A stretch of 64,000 nucleotides of DNA from Carya illinoinensis (Eukaryota > Streptophyta > Magnoliopsida > Fagales > Juglandaceae), in NCBI RefSeq assembly GCF_018687715.1, contig NC_056762.1, positions 28,003,864 through 28,067,863 of the forward strand, written 5' to 3'. Shown here in pieces: positions 34,470 through 45,200 of this stretch (position 1 is its first letter; each line of letters starts with the position of its first letter). The notes beneath the pieces were generated by a model. The model saw only the letters and a list, made by a program, of their open reading frames with translations, searched no databases and was not told where the DNA came from. Made by a program: the position numbers and the translations under genes.

Positions 34470-34650
34470 TAATGATATTTTCCATTCTAGAGCAAATCAC
34501 ATATGCATCGTTTGGGCTATAAATAAACGTAGTACTTTCTGGTACGTTCTGAACAATCAAGTGAGAACGTCTTTGAGGCTTGGTTAATGACAAGTTCAAG
34601 GTTGAACGTTGTAGACGTGTGGTACGTAGAACAAGCTCAAAAAGCAAGTC

Positions 34651-34822
34651 GACTTGCATACTGTTTATGGTTGAACATGGTTTGTTCTTAACCCAATGAT
34701 GCATGATAAGATTTTGCATCTTGGAATTACATGATTGACTTGCATACTGTTTATGGTTGAACATGGTTTGTTCTTAACCCAATGATGCATGATAATATTT
34801 TGCATCTTGGAATTACATGATC
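34651..34822. repeat. Tandem duplication of 86 bp
   Basis: GACTTGCATACTG to ATTACATGATT occurs at 34651-34736 and 34737-34822 with very few differences (AAGATTTT versus AATATTTT). Recent local duplication in the spacer downstream of LON2. Confidence 0.88.
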
Positions 34823-35396
34823 CGACTTATGAATTAATAATTGAGATTAAAAAAAAAAAATTTATAGAGAGAATATCGCAGATTCTGAAAACAATTCAAT
34901 TGAGTCATGTTTAAGCTTCCTCTCAAATATTGGCAAGGTTTCGATAATGAGTTGAGACAAAAGCCTCTCGACTCATCTCGTACGGTTTACAATTTAAATG
35001 CACAAAATACAATTTGATTAATTTCAACTAACTCAACTCAATCCATCTCAAGTATTCCACTATTCAATTGCACAAAACACAATTTGATTAATTTCATCTA
35101 ACTGAACTTAATCCATCTCAAGTAATATTGTGCATAAAGCAAATGTTAGGTGTTCCGACAAAAGCAACATGGCCTGAAAAGCAAGCCTCATCCTAACCTG
35201 AGCAAAACCCCCACTTTCCCTACCCTTCCTGAAGCTCCACCTCTCTCCATTCCGTTGAATATATTTAAATATATTTATAAATAATACTCAATAATTATAA
35301 ATACTATGCAATAATTAATGAATCCATAACTATCAAATCTTTCAAAAAGTTATAACAATCTCATTTCACTTCTAAATCCAAACACAAAATTTTAAA
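34823..35396. other. AT-rich spacer before the LINE
   Basis: Contains two related phrases (CACAAAATACAATTTGATTA near 35000 and CACAAAACACAATTTGATTA near 35070) that form a ~70-bp degenerate direct repeat. No gene recognised. Confidence 0.5.
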
Positions 35397-35456
35397 AACT
35401 AACTTATCTTTTTTTTTTTTTTTTTTTTTTGAGGGGAAAACTCTTGTGCCATTTCA

Positions 35457-35876
35457 TTAAGAAAGAGAGGAAATACATTGAGGAATGTCTTCCATTGTGA
35501 CAATTACATCTGAAATGGAGAGTGAATTTTTTGCTAACAAGTGAGCCATAAGGTTGCCATTTCTCCTTACATGAGAAACCTCCCACTTGGCAAAACTACT
35601 AAGTAATTGCTTAGCTTCACAGACGAACATGCTAGCACTTGTGCCTCCTTCTTGGTCATTAGAAAGTGCCTTTGTAACCTGCTGTGAGTTGACTTCAATA
35701 ATTATCTGGTGTAGGCCAAGATCAAGACCAAATTTGATAGCTTGTAGTGCTCCATAGGCCTCTGCAAGTAGAGGATTGGGAAACATCTCTTTGCTAGTTC
35801 TCATGGTTGCAATTATGTGGCCTGAATTGTCTCTTACCACCACACCTACTCCAATCCTACCATGAACCTTGTCCAT
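35457..35876 (-). pseudogene. LINE ORF2 C-terminal RNase H domain
   Basis: 140 codons with the plant non-LTR RNase H (RVT_3) pattern: GVGVVVRDNSGH, then AEAYGALQAIKFGLDLG, then IIIEVNSQQV and ending HVRRNGNLMAHLLAKNSLS. The usual catalytic acidic position in the third motif reads E-V-N. The domain would remove RNA from the LINE cDNA hybrid. It is separated from the preceding domain by one in-frame TAG (35883-35885), where related elements have Trp before DGA. Confidence 0.85.
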
Positions 35877-35885
35877 TGCCCCATC

Positions 35886-37007
35886 CTAGTTCAGCTTAAA
35901 CCAATTCAGAGGGGGAGCCTGCCAGGAAGCAGCTGAATTGCAGGGTTTTCTGGAGGCAAGCCCACTGGATGGACCTTCTTCTGTAAGTAGCATTAACATA
36001 TGATGAGCCTCACTGATAAGCACAGAGGGGTGAGCAAACTCCCCTTGGAAAAGAAAACAATTCCTTCTCCACCAAATCTTCCTGATAACAATAGCAAATT
36101 CTTGGATTATGTGAGGAGGCATGGTTCTTAGTAGTGCTTCCATGATCTGAATCATTGACAGCTGAGGAGGGAGGAATTTTTGTAAACTTTTAGAGCAGCC
36201 ACTCCATACATCTCTAGCAGCCTCACATCTCCAAAGTGCATGAACCGTGTCTTCTACTTCCACCTTGCAGAAAGGACAGAGGCCATTCTCCACAATCTTC
36301 TTCTTAAAGAGGTTGAGTTGAGTAGGGAGAGACTTGAGGCAGGCTCTCCATAGGAAAACCTTGTCCCCTGGGGAAACCTTGAGCTGCCAGAGTTGTTTCC
36401 ATACCTCCTTGTTTGAATTGCTGGATGAGGCATGGCCCTTGCCTGCGATTGCCCTCTCATATTCCAAGTGATATGCACTTTTGACAGAAAAAATGCCATC
36501 ACTTGTGCCTTGCCAAGTGAGTTTGTCCTTGCTGTTGAGAAGGCTGAGGGGAGTTTTGAGTATAATGGAAGCTTTTGAAGGATCAAAAATGTATCTCACC
36601 AGGTTTGCATGCCATTGCTTAGATAAGGGGTCAATTAAAGCTGAGACATATGCATTATTGTCCAAAATCCTAACAGGACTTAGTGGTTTGCTTGGGATGG
36701 AGTGAACAATCCATTTATCCTTCCATATGGAGGTATCAAGGCCATCACCAATCCTCCAGAAAGAGCCAGCCTCCACTAATGGCCTTGCTAACAAGAAGCT
36801 TCTCCAAATAAAGGAGGGTTTAGAACCTATTTTTGCTTGTTGGAAAGTGGAGTTAGGGTAGTATTTAGCTTTCATTACTTTGGCTGCAAGGGAATTAGGA
36901 TGCTGAAGAAGCCTCCAACATTGTTTGGCCAGCATTGCCTTGTTAAAGGCCTCGAGATCCCTGAAGCCCATTCCCCTTTCTAGCTTAGATTTTCCATCCA
37001 GCTCCAA
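35886..37007 (-). pseudogene. LINE ORF2 middle part with zf-RVT
   Basis: 373 codons continuing ORF2 after the reverse transcriptase: GMGFRDLEAFNKAMLAKQCW, then SFIWRSFLLARPLV, and the zinc-binding block CPFCKVEVEDTVHALWRCEA. It is out of frame with the RT part because of a small indel near 37007-37025. The preceding stretch (about 37010-37157) still reads YIKAVIQALPTYTMSVFKLP in the RT frame. It ends in WFKLN before a TAG. Confidence 0.88.
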
Positions 37008-37159
37008 GATAACCAGTGAATTCTATGCTCTTTCTCCTGCTGCCCCCACCAGAAGTTGTGTGTTGCTCTGCTAATTTCATTGAGCAAGGAACATGGGAGT
37101 TTGAACACACTCATGGTGTAAGTGGGGAGAGCTTGAATTACAGCCTTGATGTATATCTC

Positions 37160-39553
37160 CTATCCTGCCTGAGATAGAAGCTTGACCTTGTGATTGCTCA
37201 GCCTCAGTCTAATGCTGTCCAGGATACCTTTAAAAGTTTTGTTTTTGTTCTTTCCCACCACAGAAGGTAGGCCCAGGTACTTTTCATAGGTCATGGCAGA
37301 CCTTACTCTAGCAATAGAGAGGATAAAGTTTTGAGTAGCTCTGGCTGTATTCTTACTGAATAGGATGGATGTCTTCTCGAGGTTGAGCCTTTGTCCTGAG
37401 GCTTGTTCATACATCCTTAGTAAGCCATGTAACCTGCTCCATTCAAATGCATTGGCCTTGCAAAATAGCAAGCTATCATCAGCAAAAAATAAGTGGGAAA
37501 TTCTGAGCTGACCTTTGGCAATTGGGATCCCATGGACTTGACCTTTTGCTTCAGCTTGACAGATAAGGTTACTGAGTGCTTCAGCACACATGATGAATAG
37601 GTAAGGTGAGATGGGGTCACCTTGCCTTATTCCTCTTGATGGTTTGAAGGAGTCTTGGGGGATGCCATTGACCAGTAGTTCATAGGAGACCGATTCTATG
37701 CATTCCATAACCAATTCCACCCATTTGCTGCAGAAGCCCAGCTTGTAAAGCACTGCTCTGATGAAAGGCCATTCAAGCCTATCATAGGCCTTGCTCATGT
37801 CAAGTTTGAGGGCCATGTACCCTTCCTTCCCCGTCATCTTACATTTCATAGTGTGCAGAGCCTCAAAGGCCACTATTATATTGTCTGTTATAAGTCTATT
37901 TGGGACAAAAGCTGATTGAGTACAAGAAATAATCATAGGCAAGATATTCTTTAATCTGTTAGCTATGGATTTAGAGATCACCTTATCAAGGACATTACAA
38001 AGGGATATGGGTCTAAATTTTGTCACTTTTGAGGGGGACTTTTTTTTGGGAATCAAGGTGATGAAGGTTTTATTAATTTCAGCAATACTCTTATTGAAAT
38101 TTAGAGCTTGGAGAGTTGCAGCACTGACCTGAGGGCCTATAATAGACCAATGATGTTGATAGAAGGCTGCTGGAAAGCCATCTAGCCCTGGTGTGCTGAG
38201 GCCCTCCATCTGTGATAGTGCTTCCTCCACTTCTTTGCAAGTGAATGGTCTGGTAAGGCTTTCATTCTGAGAAGGGGTGACTCGAGGTTCCAAGGAGTCT
38301 AGGCAGGCAGAAATGTTGGTGGGGCCTGAGGTGGAAAAGAGTTCTTTATAGTAGTCTTGGAAGAGAGCACTGATTCCTTCTTGGGATTGCACCTCCTGTG
38401 CATTAGCATCTTCCATTTTTTTAATCATATTGGCCTTCCTCCTTTGAGTGGCACAATGGTGGAAGAATTTAGTGTTTCTGTCCCCATCCCTTAGCCATTT
38501 CTGTTTTGCTCTTTGTTTCCACTTGATGTTGTCTTCTTCTAGCAATCTATTACAGTTTCGTTGGACCTGTTTGATGTCTTCATTGAGTTGACCCCTATTG
38601 GCTTCTTGCAGGTCAGATAAGAGGACCAATTGGTCCTTGATTTCCTGTTGATTCTTACTAGAGGAAACCCTCTTCCATTGCTGCAATTTCTGTCTGCACC
38701 TTGAGAGTCCCTCAGTTGTCTTGCTCAGAATATTCCCAGCCAGTCTAGGTAAGTTCCAAACTTCCTCAACCAGCTTGTAGCACTCTTGTTTCAGAGTCCA
38801 ACTGGCCTCAAACCTGAAAGGTTTGGCAGTCATAGCATTGCCTTGGAGATCCTTGAGTACCATGATCTGAATGGGGCAATGATCAGAACTTAGTGCTGGT
38901 AGGGTGAGGACCCTTGAGTTAGGGAAAAGATCAGTCCAAGTAGCATTACAAAGGCCCCTATCTAGCCTTTCCTTAATGAAAGCTCCCCCATGCCTCCCAT
39001 TTGACCAAGTAAATTTATTGCCAGTGTAGCCCATATCGCATAGACCACAGGATGTGAGTGAGGATCTGAAAGCCTCAATCTGGTTGTGGGGTCGCATGTG
39101 ACCCCCCCACTTCTCACCAAAGCTGAGTACCTCATTAAAGTCCCCTATGCACAACCATCCTATTGGGGCCATTGGTTTAATGGCTTCCAATAATTGCCAG
39201 CTTTCTTTCCTCTTGGCAGTGGTAGGACTGCCATAAAAACCAGTTAGAAGCCAGTCCATCCCTTCCTTATCCCCCTTAACCATGAGGGAAATGTGATTTT
39301 GAGTATAGGAGTGAACTGTTGCATCCAGTTCATCCTTCCATAGAAAGGCAATGCCTCCACTAAACCCCTTACTGTCAACTACAAAACTGTTTTCAAGATT
39401 CAACCTTCTTTTAACTCTTTCTAACCTTAATCTTTTGCATTTGGTCTCCATTAAGAAGACAAAAGAGGGGAGCTTTTTAAGCACCATTTGGTGCAGGTCA
39501 TGAACTGTCTGGGGGTTCCCAAGCCCCCGATAGTTCCAGCTTATTCCATTCAT
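37160..39553 (-). pseudogene. LINE ORF2: endonuclease and reverse transcriptase
   Basis: 797 codons starting MNGISWNYRGLGNPQ, the standard beginning of plant L1 endonucleases. Endonuclease motifs are METKCK, CIGDFNEVLS, GNKFTWSN, ERLDRGL and SSDHCPI (about 39500-38860). The reverse transcriptase follows with FRPISLCNV, TQSAFVPNR, DMSKAYDRLEW, RGIRQGDPISPYLF and FFADDSLLFC (about 38010-37450). The frame closes at LLSQAG with TAG where relatives continue with a charged residue and EIYIKAV. It nicks target DNA and copies the LINE RNA at the nick. Confidence 0.93.
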
Positions 39554-39681
39554 TTGGTTTGGTGGGGCTGTTCAACAGCCTCCACCATGAATGAGGTGTG
39601 TGAGCTCTTTTCATCATTGGTCTCCTGCTTGAGCTTTTTGAACCTGGATCTTGTCAATGCAGCAGCAGAGGGGCTTGCTGC

Positions 39682-40280
39682 TCATTTATGCCTAGTGGGA
39701 GGAGGGCTTGGGGTTTTTTTTCCTCTGCTTGGGTGGCCTGAGGTGCCTCCTTCTAGTCCCAAGGAGAAGCTGTTAGAGCATAGGTTCTTGGCCCTCCTTT
39801 TCAAGGTGATGCTCTTTTTAGATTTCTGCAGGGATTGAACTTGTTCATTGAAGAATTGGTCGATAGATTTGATCTGTGAGGAAAGATCAAAAAGGGCTTT
39901 AGGCCCTTCTGACCCTTTATTGCTGTTTTCATGAATGGAGAGATGAAGGTTGGCTGTTGTGCTGTCCCTCTGATGTTTGCTAGCCACGACCCCTACCATG
40001 TCAGAAGGTTCATCCATAAGGGAAAAGGGGACAACCCCTTTCACAGCCTGATATTCTTCACTTACCTTAATAGGAAAACATGAAGACCTGTCATTGTCCA
40101 ATGCATCCTGCAGGTTGGCACCAACTGCATCTTTAGGAAAAAGGACGGCAGTGTCATGAGACATAGCCTGACATCCTTTCTTAGTTTCTGCAGGTCCCTT
40201 TTTGGGGTCGTCCCTAACCTCCCCCTCTCCACTCCATGGTTGATTGGAATCCTAGCCTGCTTGCTTGACCTCTTCACCAT
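39682..40280 (-). pseudogene. LINE ORF1 C-terminal region, frame-broken
   Basis: Two overlapping frames (40280-40062 and 40164-39682) continue ORF1 after the zinc knuckle. The text is low-complexity, hydrophilic and basic near the end (SKKSITLKRRAKNLC), as in ORF1 tails. A stop and at least one frame change separate it from 40381-41031. Confidence 0.65.
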
Positions 40281-40380
40281 ACCTTTTGTAAATCAGATCA
40301 GAATCCTTGGCTGCCGGGGCTCTTAACCATGAACCATACTGCTGGTGGCCACCTCCACTCAGATCACTCACACATACAGC

Positions 40381-41031
40381 CTATTTGTGTTTGAGGATGC
40401 CACATTTAAAGCATATTGTGGGTAGTCTCTCATACTTGAAGGACACCCAATATTTCTTGTAATCCACTGTGAGAAAGGTGCCTCTAAGTAGTGGCTTGGT
40501 GATGTCTACTTCAACTCTGATTCTCAAGAACTTCCCCCAACTGATGCCTCTCTCATCTGCATGGACCTTGATAACTTTCCCCACGCTGCGGCCAATCTGA
40601 GCACCCATCTCTTGAGTCATGAAGTTGAAGGGAATGTCAAAAGCTTGAAGCCAGAAATCCTCTTTGTTGAAGGCAACTTCATTAATGGACATCAAACCAT
40701 CATAGGTTTGAAGACATAAAAGCCAACGGTCAAAAGACCAAGGCCTTCCTTGCACCACCCTTGTCAAGTCTTTCTCCTCATTGAATTCAATGAGGAACTT
40801 GTTAGGGCCAACTTCAGAAAACTGAATCCATCTTTCACACCTCCAGACCTTTGACATGGTGCACTTGAAGGCTTCCTTATTAACACTTTTTTCTGCTACT
40901 ATCATGGCCATCAAGCAGAAAGGCCTTAGCTGCCTTGGTGAAGGCATCAAGGAGGGTGGGAGGACCACCCCTTCCTTCTCCTTATCAGTGAGGCTTAGCC
41001 TATCCCACCTCCTAGTTAACTCCTCCTCCAT
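40381..41031 (-). pseudogene. LINE ORF1 with DUF4283 domain, truncated at its zinc knuckle
   Basis: 216 codons beginning MEEELTRRWDRLSLTDKEKE. The DUF4283 RNA-binding-like domain follows (about residues 50-160: GRPWSFDRWLLCLQTYDG, WLQAFDIPFNFMT). It ends in the CCHC knuckle CFKCGILKH, where a TAG stop (40381-40383) falls just before the last cysteine. After the stop the same frame goes on with AVC, so the knuckle was interrupted by one change. The family role is binding LINE RNA in the ribonucleoprotein. Confidence 0.88.
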
Positions 41032-41127
41032 CTTTCACCTCTCCAAGCTAGCCAGGCAGCCTTGGTGACACTCTCTACTAGAGAGAAAAAACCTCACCAC
41101 GGAGGACTTCCCCAACTAACTTATCTT

Positions 41128-42326
41128 ATCTCAACTCAACAATCTTATTACTATTTATAAATCATTTAAACTCATTTCATCTAAACTTACTATTCAAACA
41201 TCTCTTTGGTTTTAGATGATCGACAGCTCTTTGTTTTTAGATGATCGTCAAGCTGTCAATGCCTTACTGGTGACCCAATGAGGTTTTGATTTTTAAAACG
41301 TTTTGAGATTTTTTCCTTTTCTTTAAATGTCTCCGTGCTGCATATGCTTTCAAGAAACTTCTACCTTGCAGATCAAAGTCAGAATGAGAAAAGCTTGGAG
41401 AAAGGCTTTATTTTCTGTTTGAACCCTGCCATAGATTTTAAAGGGAGATAGATATTGTGTGTGGATGATCCAGAATGATGCAACAATTGAAAAATCAGAA
41501 TCGAATAAGAACCGATTCATTGAAATGGACGATTCATATATAATAATTTTGGATCGGTTATTTTAATGTCGATAAAAAGTATTAAAAGTTATATATAATG
41601 CAATTCAAATATTTAATATTATGTATAAAAGAGTATAAAATATAAATTCATTGACTAGTTTCAATAAAAATATTATATGAATTTAATTAGTTTTAATAAA
41701 CATATAATTCATGTATTTAATTTCAATTGTCAACATTTGTTTATCTAGTATACGAAGAAGATAAAGACTATTAAGTTGTAAGCACATGACAAGTATACTA
41801 TTTTATGTAGAATCACAAATTTGATACATATTACTCATTCATCTCCCAACTTTTTTACTCATTCATCTCCTAATTTGTTTTGTTCAACTAAAAGAAAAAG
41901 AAAAGAAAAGAAGAACTATACATTTTATTTTTCAATTTTTCTGCGATTCTTATTGAATACAAAATGAAATAGTTAATATATGTTAGCTCTATCATGTTTT
42001 TGTACAATAAATTAAAAAGAAAATTTAATTTTCAGACAACTTAAAACAATATGTACAGTTTTGAATGGGTTGAAATCGGCTCGATTGGTTATAATCGGTT
42101 TGAAACGGCCTAAATCGGCCAATTGAAGTGGTTCGGTGAACGTTTTTAAAAGCTCACTAAAACTGATTCGATTTTTGACCGACTCGATTTTTTTTTTTTT
42201 CGAGTTTTGATATGATGTGTTGGACATCATTAAATGTGCTAGGGCTTACATTCATCTTTCCAAAATCTACCACGGAGGTCGAGTATAAAATTCATATTTG
42301 AGTTTTGTGAAATTTCCTCATTATGA
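41128..42326. mobile_element. AT-rich spacer with a probable decayed hAT-like element
   Basis: Between about 41490 and 42230 two clusters of CGATT/AATCGG motifs (41500-41570 and 42060-42190) face each other around an AT-rich centre. This layout resembles the hAT-like elements at 11547, 42335 and 61580. Precise ends and target duplications were not found. Confidence 0.35.
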
Positions 42327-42334
42327 GTGCTCAT

Positions 42335-43622
42335 TAGGGGTGAGCAACGACATAGTCGGAGTTGGATTCCCATAAATCTGGCTTCGACTTGTATAGGCTC
42401 TGATTTGATTTTGACTTTGACTCCTACTTGTCAGAGCGGAGTAAGATTCAGGTCTTTTTCTATTTTTTATTTTTAGTTTCATACTTAGCCCTTTTTAAAA
42501 ATAGAATTTTGTGTTGGCTTTCAAATTTTAGTTTTTTCAAAAATTAAAACTAAAAGTAAATCATTCATTGCTAATTTACTTCTATACTAATTATCTAACT
42601 TATTTTTATACTAAACTTATACTATAGTGTCTAATTACATTTTACCATACTATAGTATTACATATTATTTCAGTGTCTAATTATATGTTATTATACTATA
42701 GTATTATGTGTTATTAACTTATTATATTAGCCTTATTTCTATACTAGGGTCTAACTTATTTTTATACTTAGACTTAAATTATAGTGTCTAATTACATATT
42801 ATTATACTATAGTATTACATGTTATTATATTATACTAATGTCTAACTTATTTATAACTTATTTATACACTAGACTTATTTCTAGTATCTAATAGTATTTA
42901 ATTACATGTTATTATACTTTAGTAAAATTAGTATTATGTGTTATTAACTTATTATACTAGACTTATTAGTTATTTTTATACTAGTATCTTATTTATTTCT
43001 AGATAAGACTTATACTGTCTAATTATAATTGCATGTTATTATAAATTAGTATTACATGTTATTATGTTAATGTCTAACTTATTTCTAACTTAATCATATA
43101 CTAGATTTTCTAGTGTCTAATTACATATTATTATATTTTGATAAATTACTATTTTGTGTTATTAACTTATTATACTAGACTTATTTCAATATTAGTGTCT
43201 AACTTATTTCTATACTTGATTATGTATGGTAGTAATACTATGATGTTTATATATACTAAATTATTATTAATTTATTTACATTATAGTATAAGTATATTAT
43301 TTTTATAATAATTAGCTCATACTAGTATATTATTGAATTTAACTATATAAGTTCTAGTTATATAATTATATAAATATACTAGTATATATGATAAATATAT
43401 AAATAAATAAATATTCTTATAACATATGTACAATATCGAAGTCTGGTTTGGAGGGCAAAGTCAGAGTTGGAGTCAGATTTGATCGGAGTTGGAGTTGGTC
43501 CAACGACACCTCTGACTTTGACCGAAAAATTTAAAAAAAAAAAAAAATACAACTCCGACTCTAACAAAATGGAGTTAGAGCAGAGCTAGAGCTGGATTCA
43601 GAGTTAGATTTTCACAGCCCTA
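42335..43622. mobile_element. Non-autonomous hAT-like element with 8-bp duplications
   Basis: Starts TAGGGGTGAGCAACG and ends with the complement of TAGGGCTGTGAAAATC. Flanks are GTGCTCAT (42327-42334) and GTGCCCAT (43623-43630), one mismatch. GGAGTTGGA/TCCAACTCC-type motifs recur near both ends (42359, 43460-43510, 43555-43610). The centre (42560-43330) is an AT-rich, locally repetitive block (recurring CTAACTTATTTCTATACTAG and ACATGTTATTATACTATAGT). It has no transposase. Its 43247-43370 segment matches 61752-61872. Confidence 0.68.
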
Positions 43623-43743
43623 GTGCCCATTTTCTAGACTAATGCAAGTATTTAGCATTTTTGTCATTTTGATAGTTCATTCTACGTTTTTGAGTTTTGT
43701 GGGCTTTCCTCAAAGTAATTATTGCAAATTAAAAAAAGCTATT

Positions 43744-45141
43744 TGTTGAACCCAAGGTTTCAAGTTTCATGTGATTATAAATCTACACATAGATTTTGAT
43801 GATAACAAATAAATTCAAAGAATAAAAGAGTTTCAAGCTCAAGTTGTTCACACAATGGAATCAAGCACATCAAAGAACCAAGCATAAGCAAGAAGGAAAC
43901 AAGTTCACATTAAAGTCATAGCGTAATGTTGTAAATCTCTTAAAATTTGAAATTAGGATTAATGCTCAAAATTAATATTTTATCATAAAGCATTAAAATA
44001 CATTTTCCACATGTGCATGAATATTTTTGAAAATTAAATTTGAAAATTTTGAAAGATGATTGATTGTCATCTTTTGCATGTGCATGCCTTGATTAAAGGG
44101 TTGAACTTTGAAAATATTAAAGATGATTGATTGTCATCTTTCACATGTGCATGTTTTATTTGAATATTTTCAAAAGTGATTGATGCTTTTTTAGACTTAT
44201 ACAAAAGGTAGATGATTTTGTTTGAAAAATTTGAAAAGTAAAGTGTGGTCATTTTGTCATATACAAAAAGTAAAAGATTAGGTTTGAATTTTTTGAAAAG
44301 GAAAATGTGCTCCTTTTGTCATATGCAAAAAGTAAAAGATTAGGTTTGAATTTTTTGAAAAGGAAAGTGTGCTCATTTTGTCATATGCCAAAAGTAAAAA
44401 ATTAGGTTTGATTTTTTTGAAAAAGTGAATGATGTTGTCTTTGACAATTGAAAAAGAAGAACCTTTTATTTGAATTTTTTGAAAAAGTGAATGATGTTGT
44501 CTTTGACATGTGAATCTTTTTAAATTTGAATATGAAGTCTCATATGCTTATAAATAGATCATTTGAGAGCTTCACATTCACAACACCAAGAGCGTACAAC
44601 ATTCATTCAAAGCTTTCATTCTCTCTTCTCTAAGCATTGAGCCTTAATCCTTGTTCATTTTGAGAGATATAGTTTGCGCTGTATTGTTCTTATTTCACTC
44701 ATTGAAGAGTGTTTTCTGATAACCTACCCACTATCAGCTCTTGTATTAAAAAAAGGGTGTGTGTAACCCTTGTACGTGTAGAAAGTATTCTACACGGGGA
44801 ATAGTTGAATCACCACGTGTAAGGTGATTGCAAGTGTAGAGGGTGTTTTACACGGATCCTTTGTAGTGGTGTTGTTCAAAGGTGTAATAGGTTTCTATCT
44901 TCACCTGAAGGAGGTTGAATAGTGAATTTGGGAATCCTCAAGGGGTAGCTTGAGGCGAGGACGTAGGCAGTGGGGCCGAACCTCGTTAACATACTGAGTT
45001 TGCTTCTCTCTTACCCTTATTCCTTATATTTATTGTTATTTCATATTTTGTTTATATTTTATATTATATATTTGATTTATAATTGTTATTTTTTTAATAC
45101 AACTCAATTCACCCCCTCTTGTGTTAGTCATCTGGGCAACA
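43744..45141 (+). repeat. Copia 5' LTR
   Basis: 1,398 bp. Contains a ~60-bp degenerate tandem block (about 44220-44530; AAAGTAAAAGATTAGGTTTG and GAAAAGTGAATGATG-type units). A TATAAATAG box at 44549-44557 is followed by a likely transcript start region. Confidence 0.92.
44549..44557 (+). promoter_or_regulatory. TATA box of the copia 5' LTR
   Basis: TATAAATAG in the LTR, followed within ~40 bases by CACATTCACAACACCAAG, a plausible transcript start. The other LTR reads TATGAATAG at the same place (about 52438), a one-base change that would weaken it. Confidence 0.6.
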
Positions 45142-45143
45142 AT

Positions 45144-45155
45144 TGGTATCAGAGC
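45144..45155 (+). promoter_or_regulatory. Primer-binding site of the copia element
   Basis: TGGTATCAGAGC, two bases after the 5' LTR, complementary to the 3' end of initiator tRNA-Met. Confidence 0.92.
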
Positions 45156-45200
45156 TAAGAGCTCTATTATAAGATTAACTATCTTTTGAGTTAAGATCTT

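Larger units (their letters stand above)
35411..41113 (-). mobile_element. Full-length L1-type LINE (RNase H-containing), lightly damaged
   Basis: 5.7 kb on the minus strand, bounded by a perfect 14-base duplication, AACTAACTTATCTT, at 35397-35410 and 41114-41127. Its poly(A) tail is the T-run at 35409-35430. Order in its own direction: ORF1 (41031 to about 39680), ORF2 endonuclease and reverse transcriptase (39553-37160), zinc-binding region (37007-35886) and RNase H (35876-35457). Each part is nearly intact. The breaks are single stops in ORF1, after the RT domain and before RNase H, plus small frame changes, so the copy is young but not autonomous. Confidence 0.93.

Noticed and set aside
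44067..44252. 61-codon minus frame repeated at 51953-52138
   Set aside because: Repeated only because it lies in the two copia LTRs. Simple TTTGAAAA-type repeats explain the open frame.
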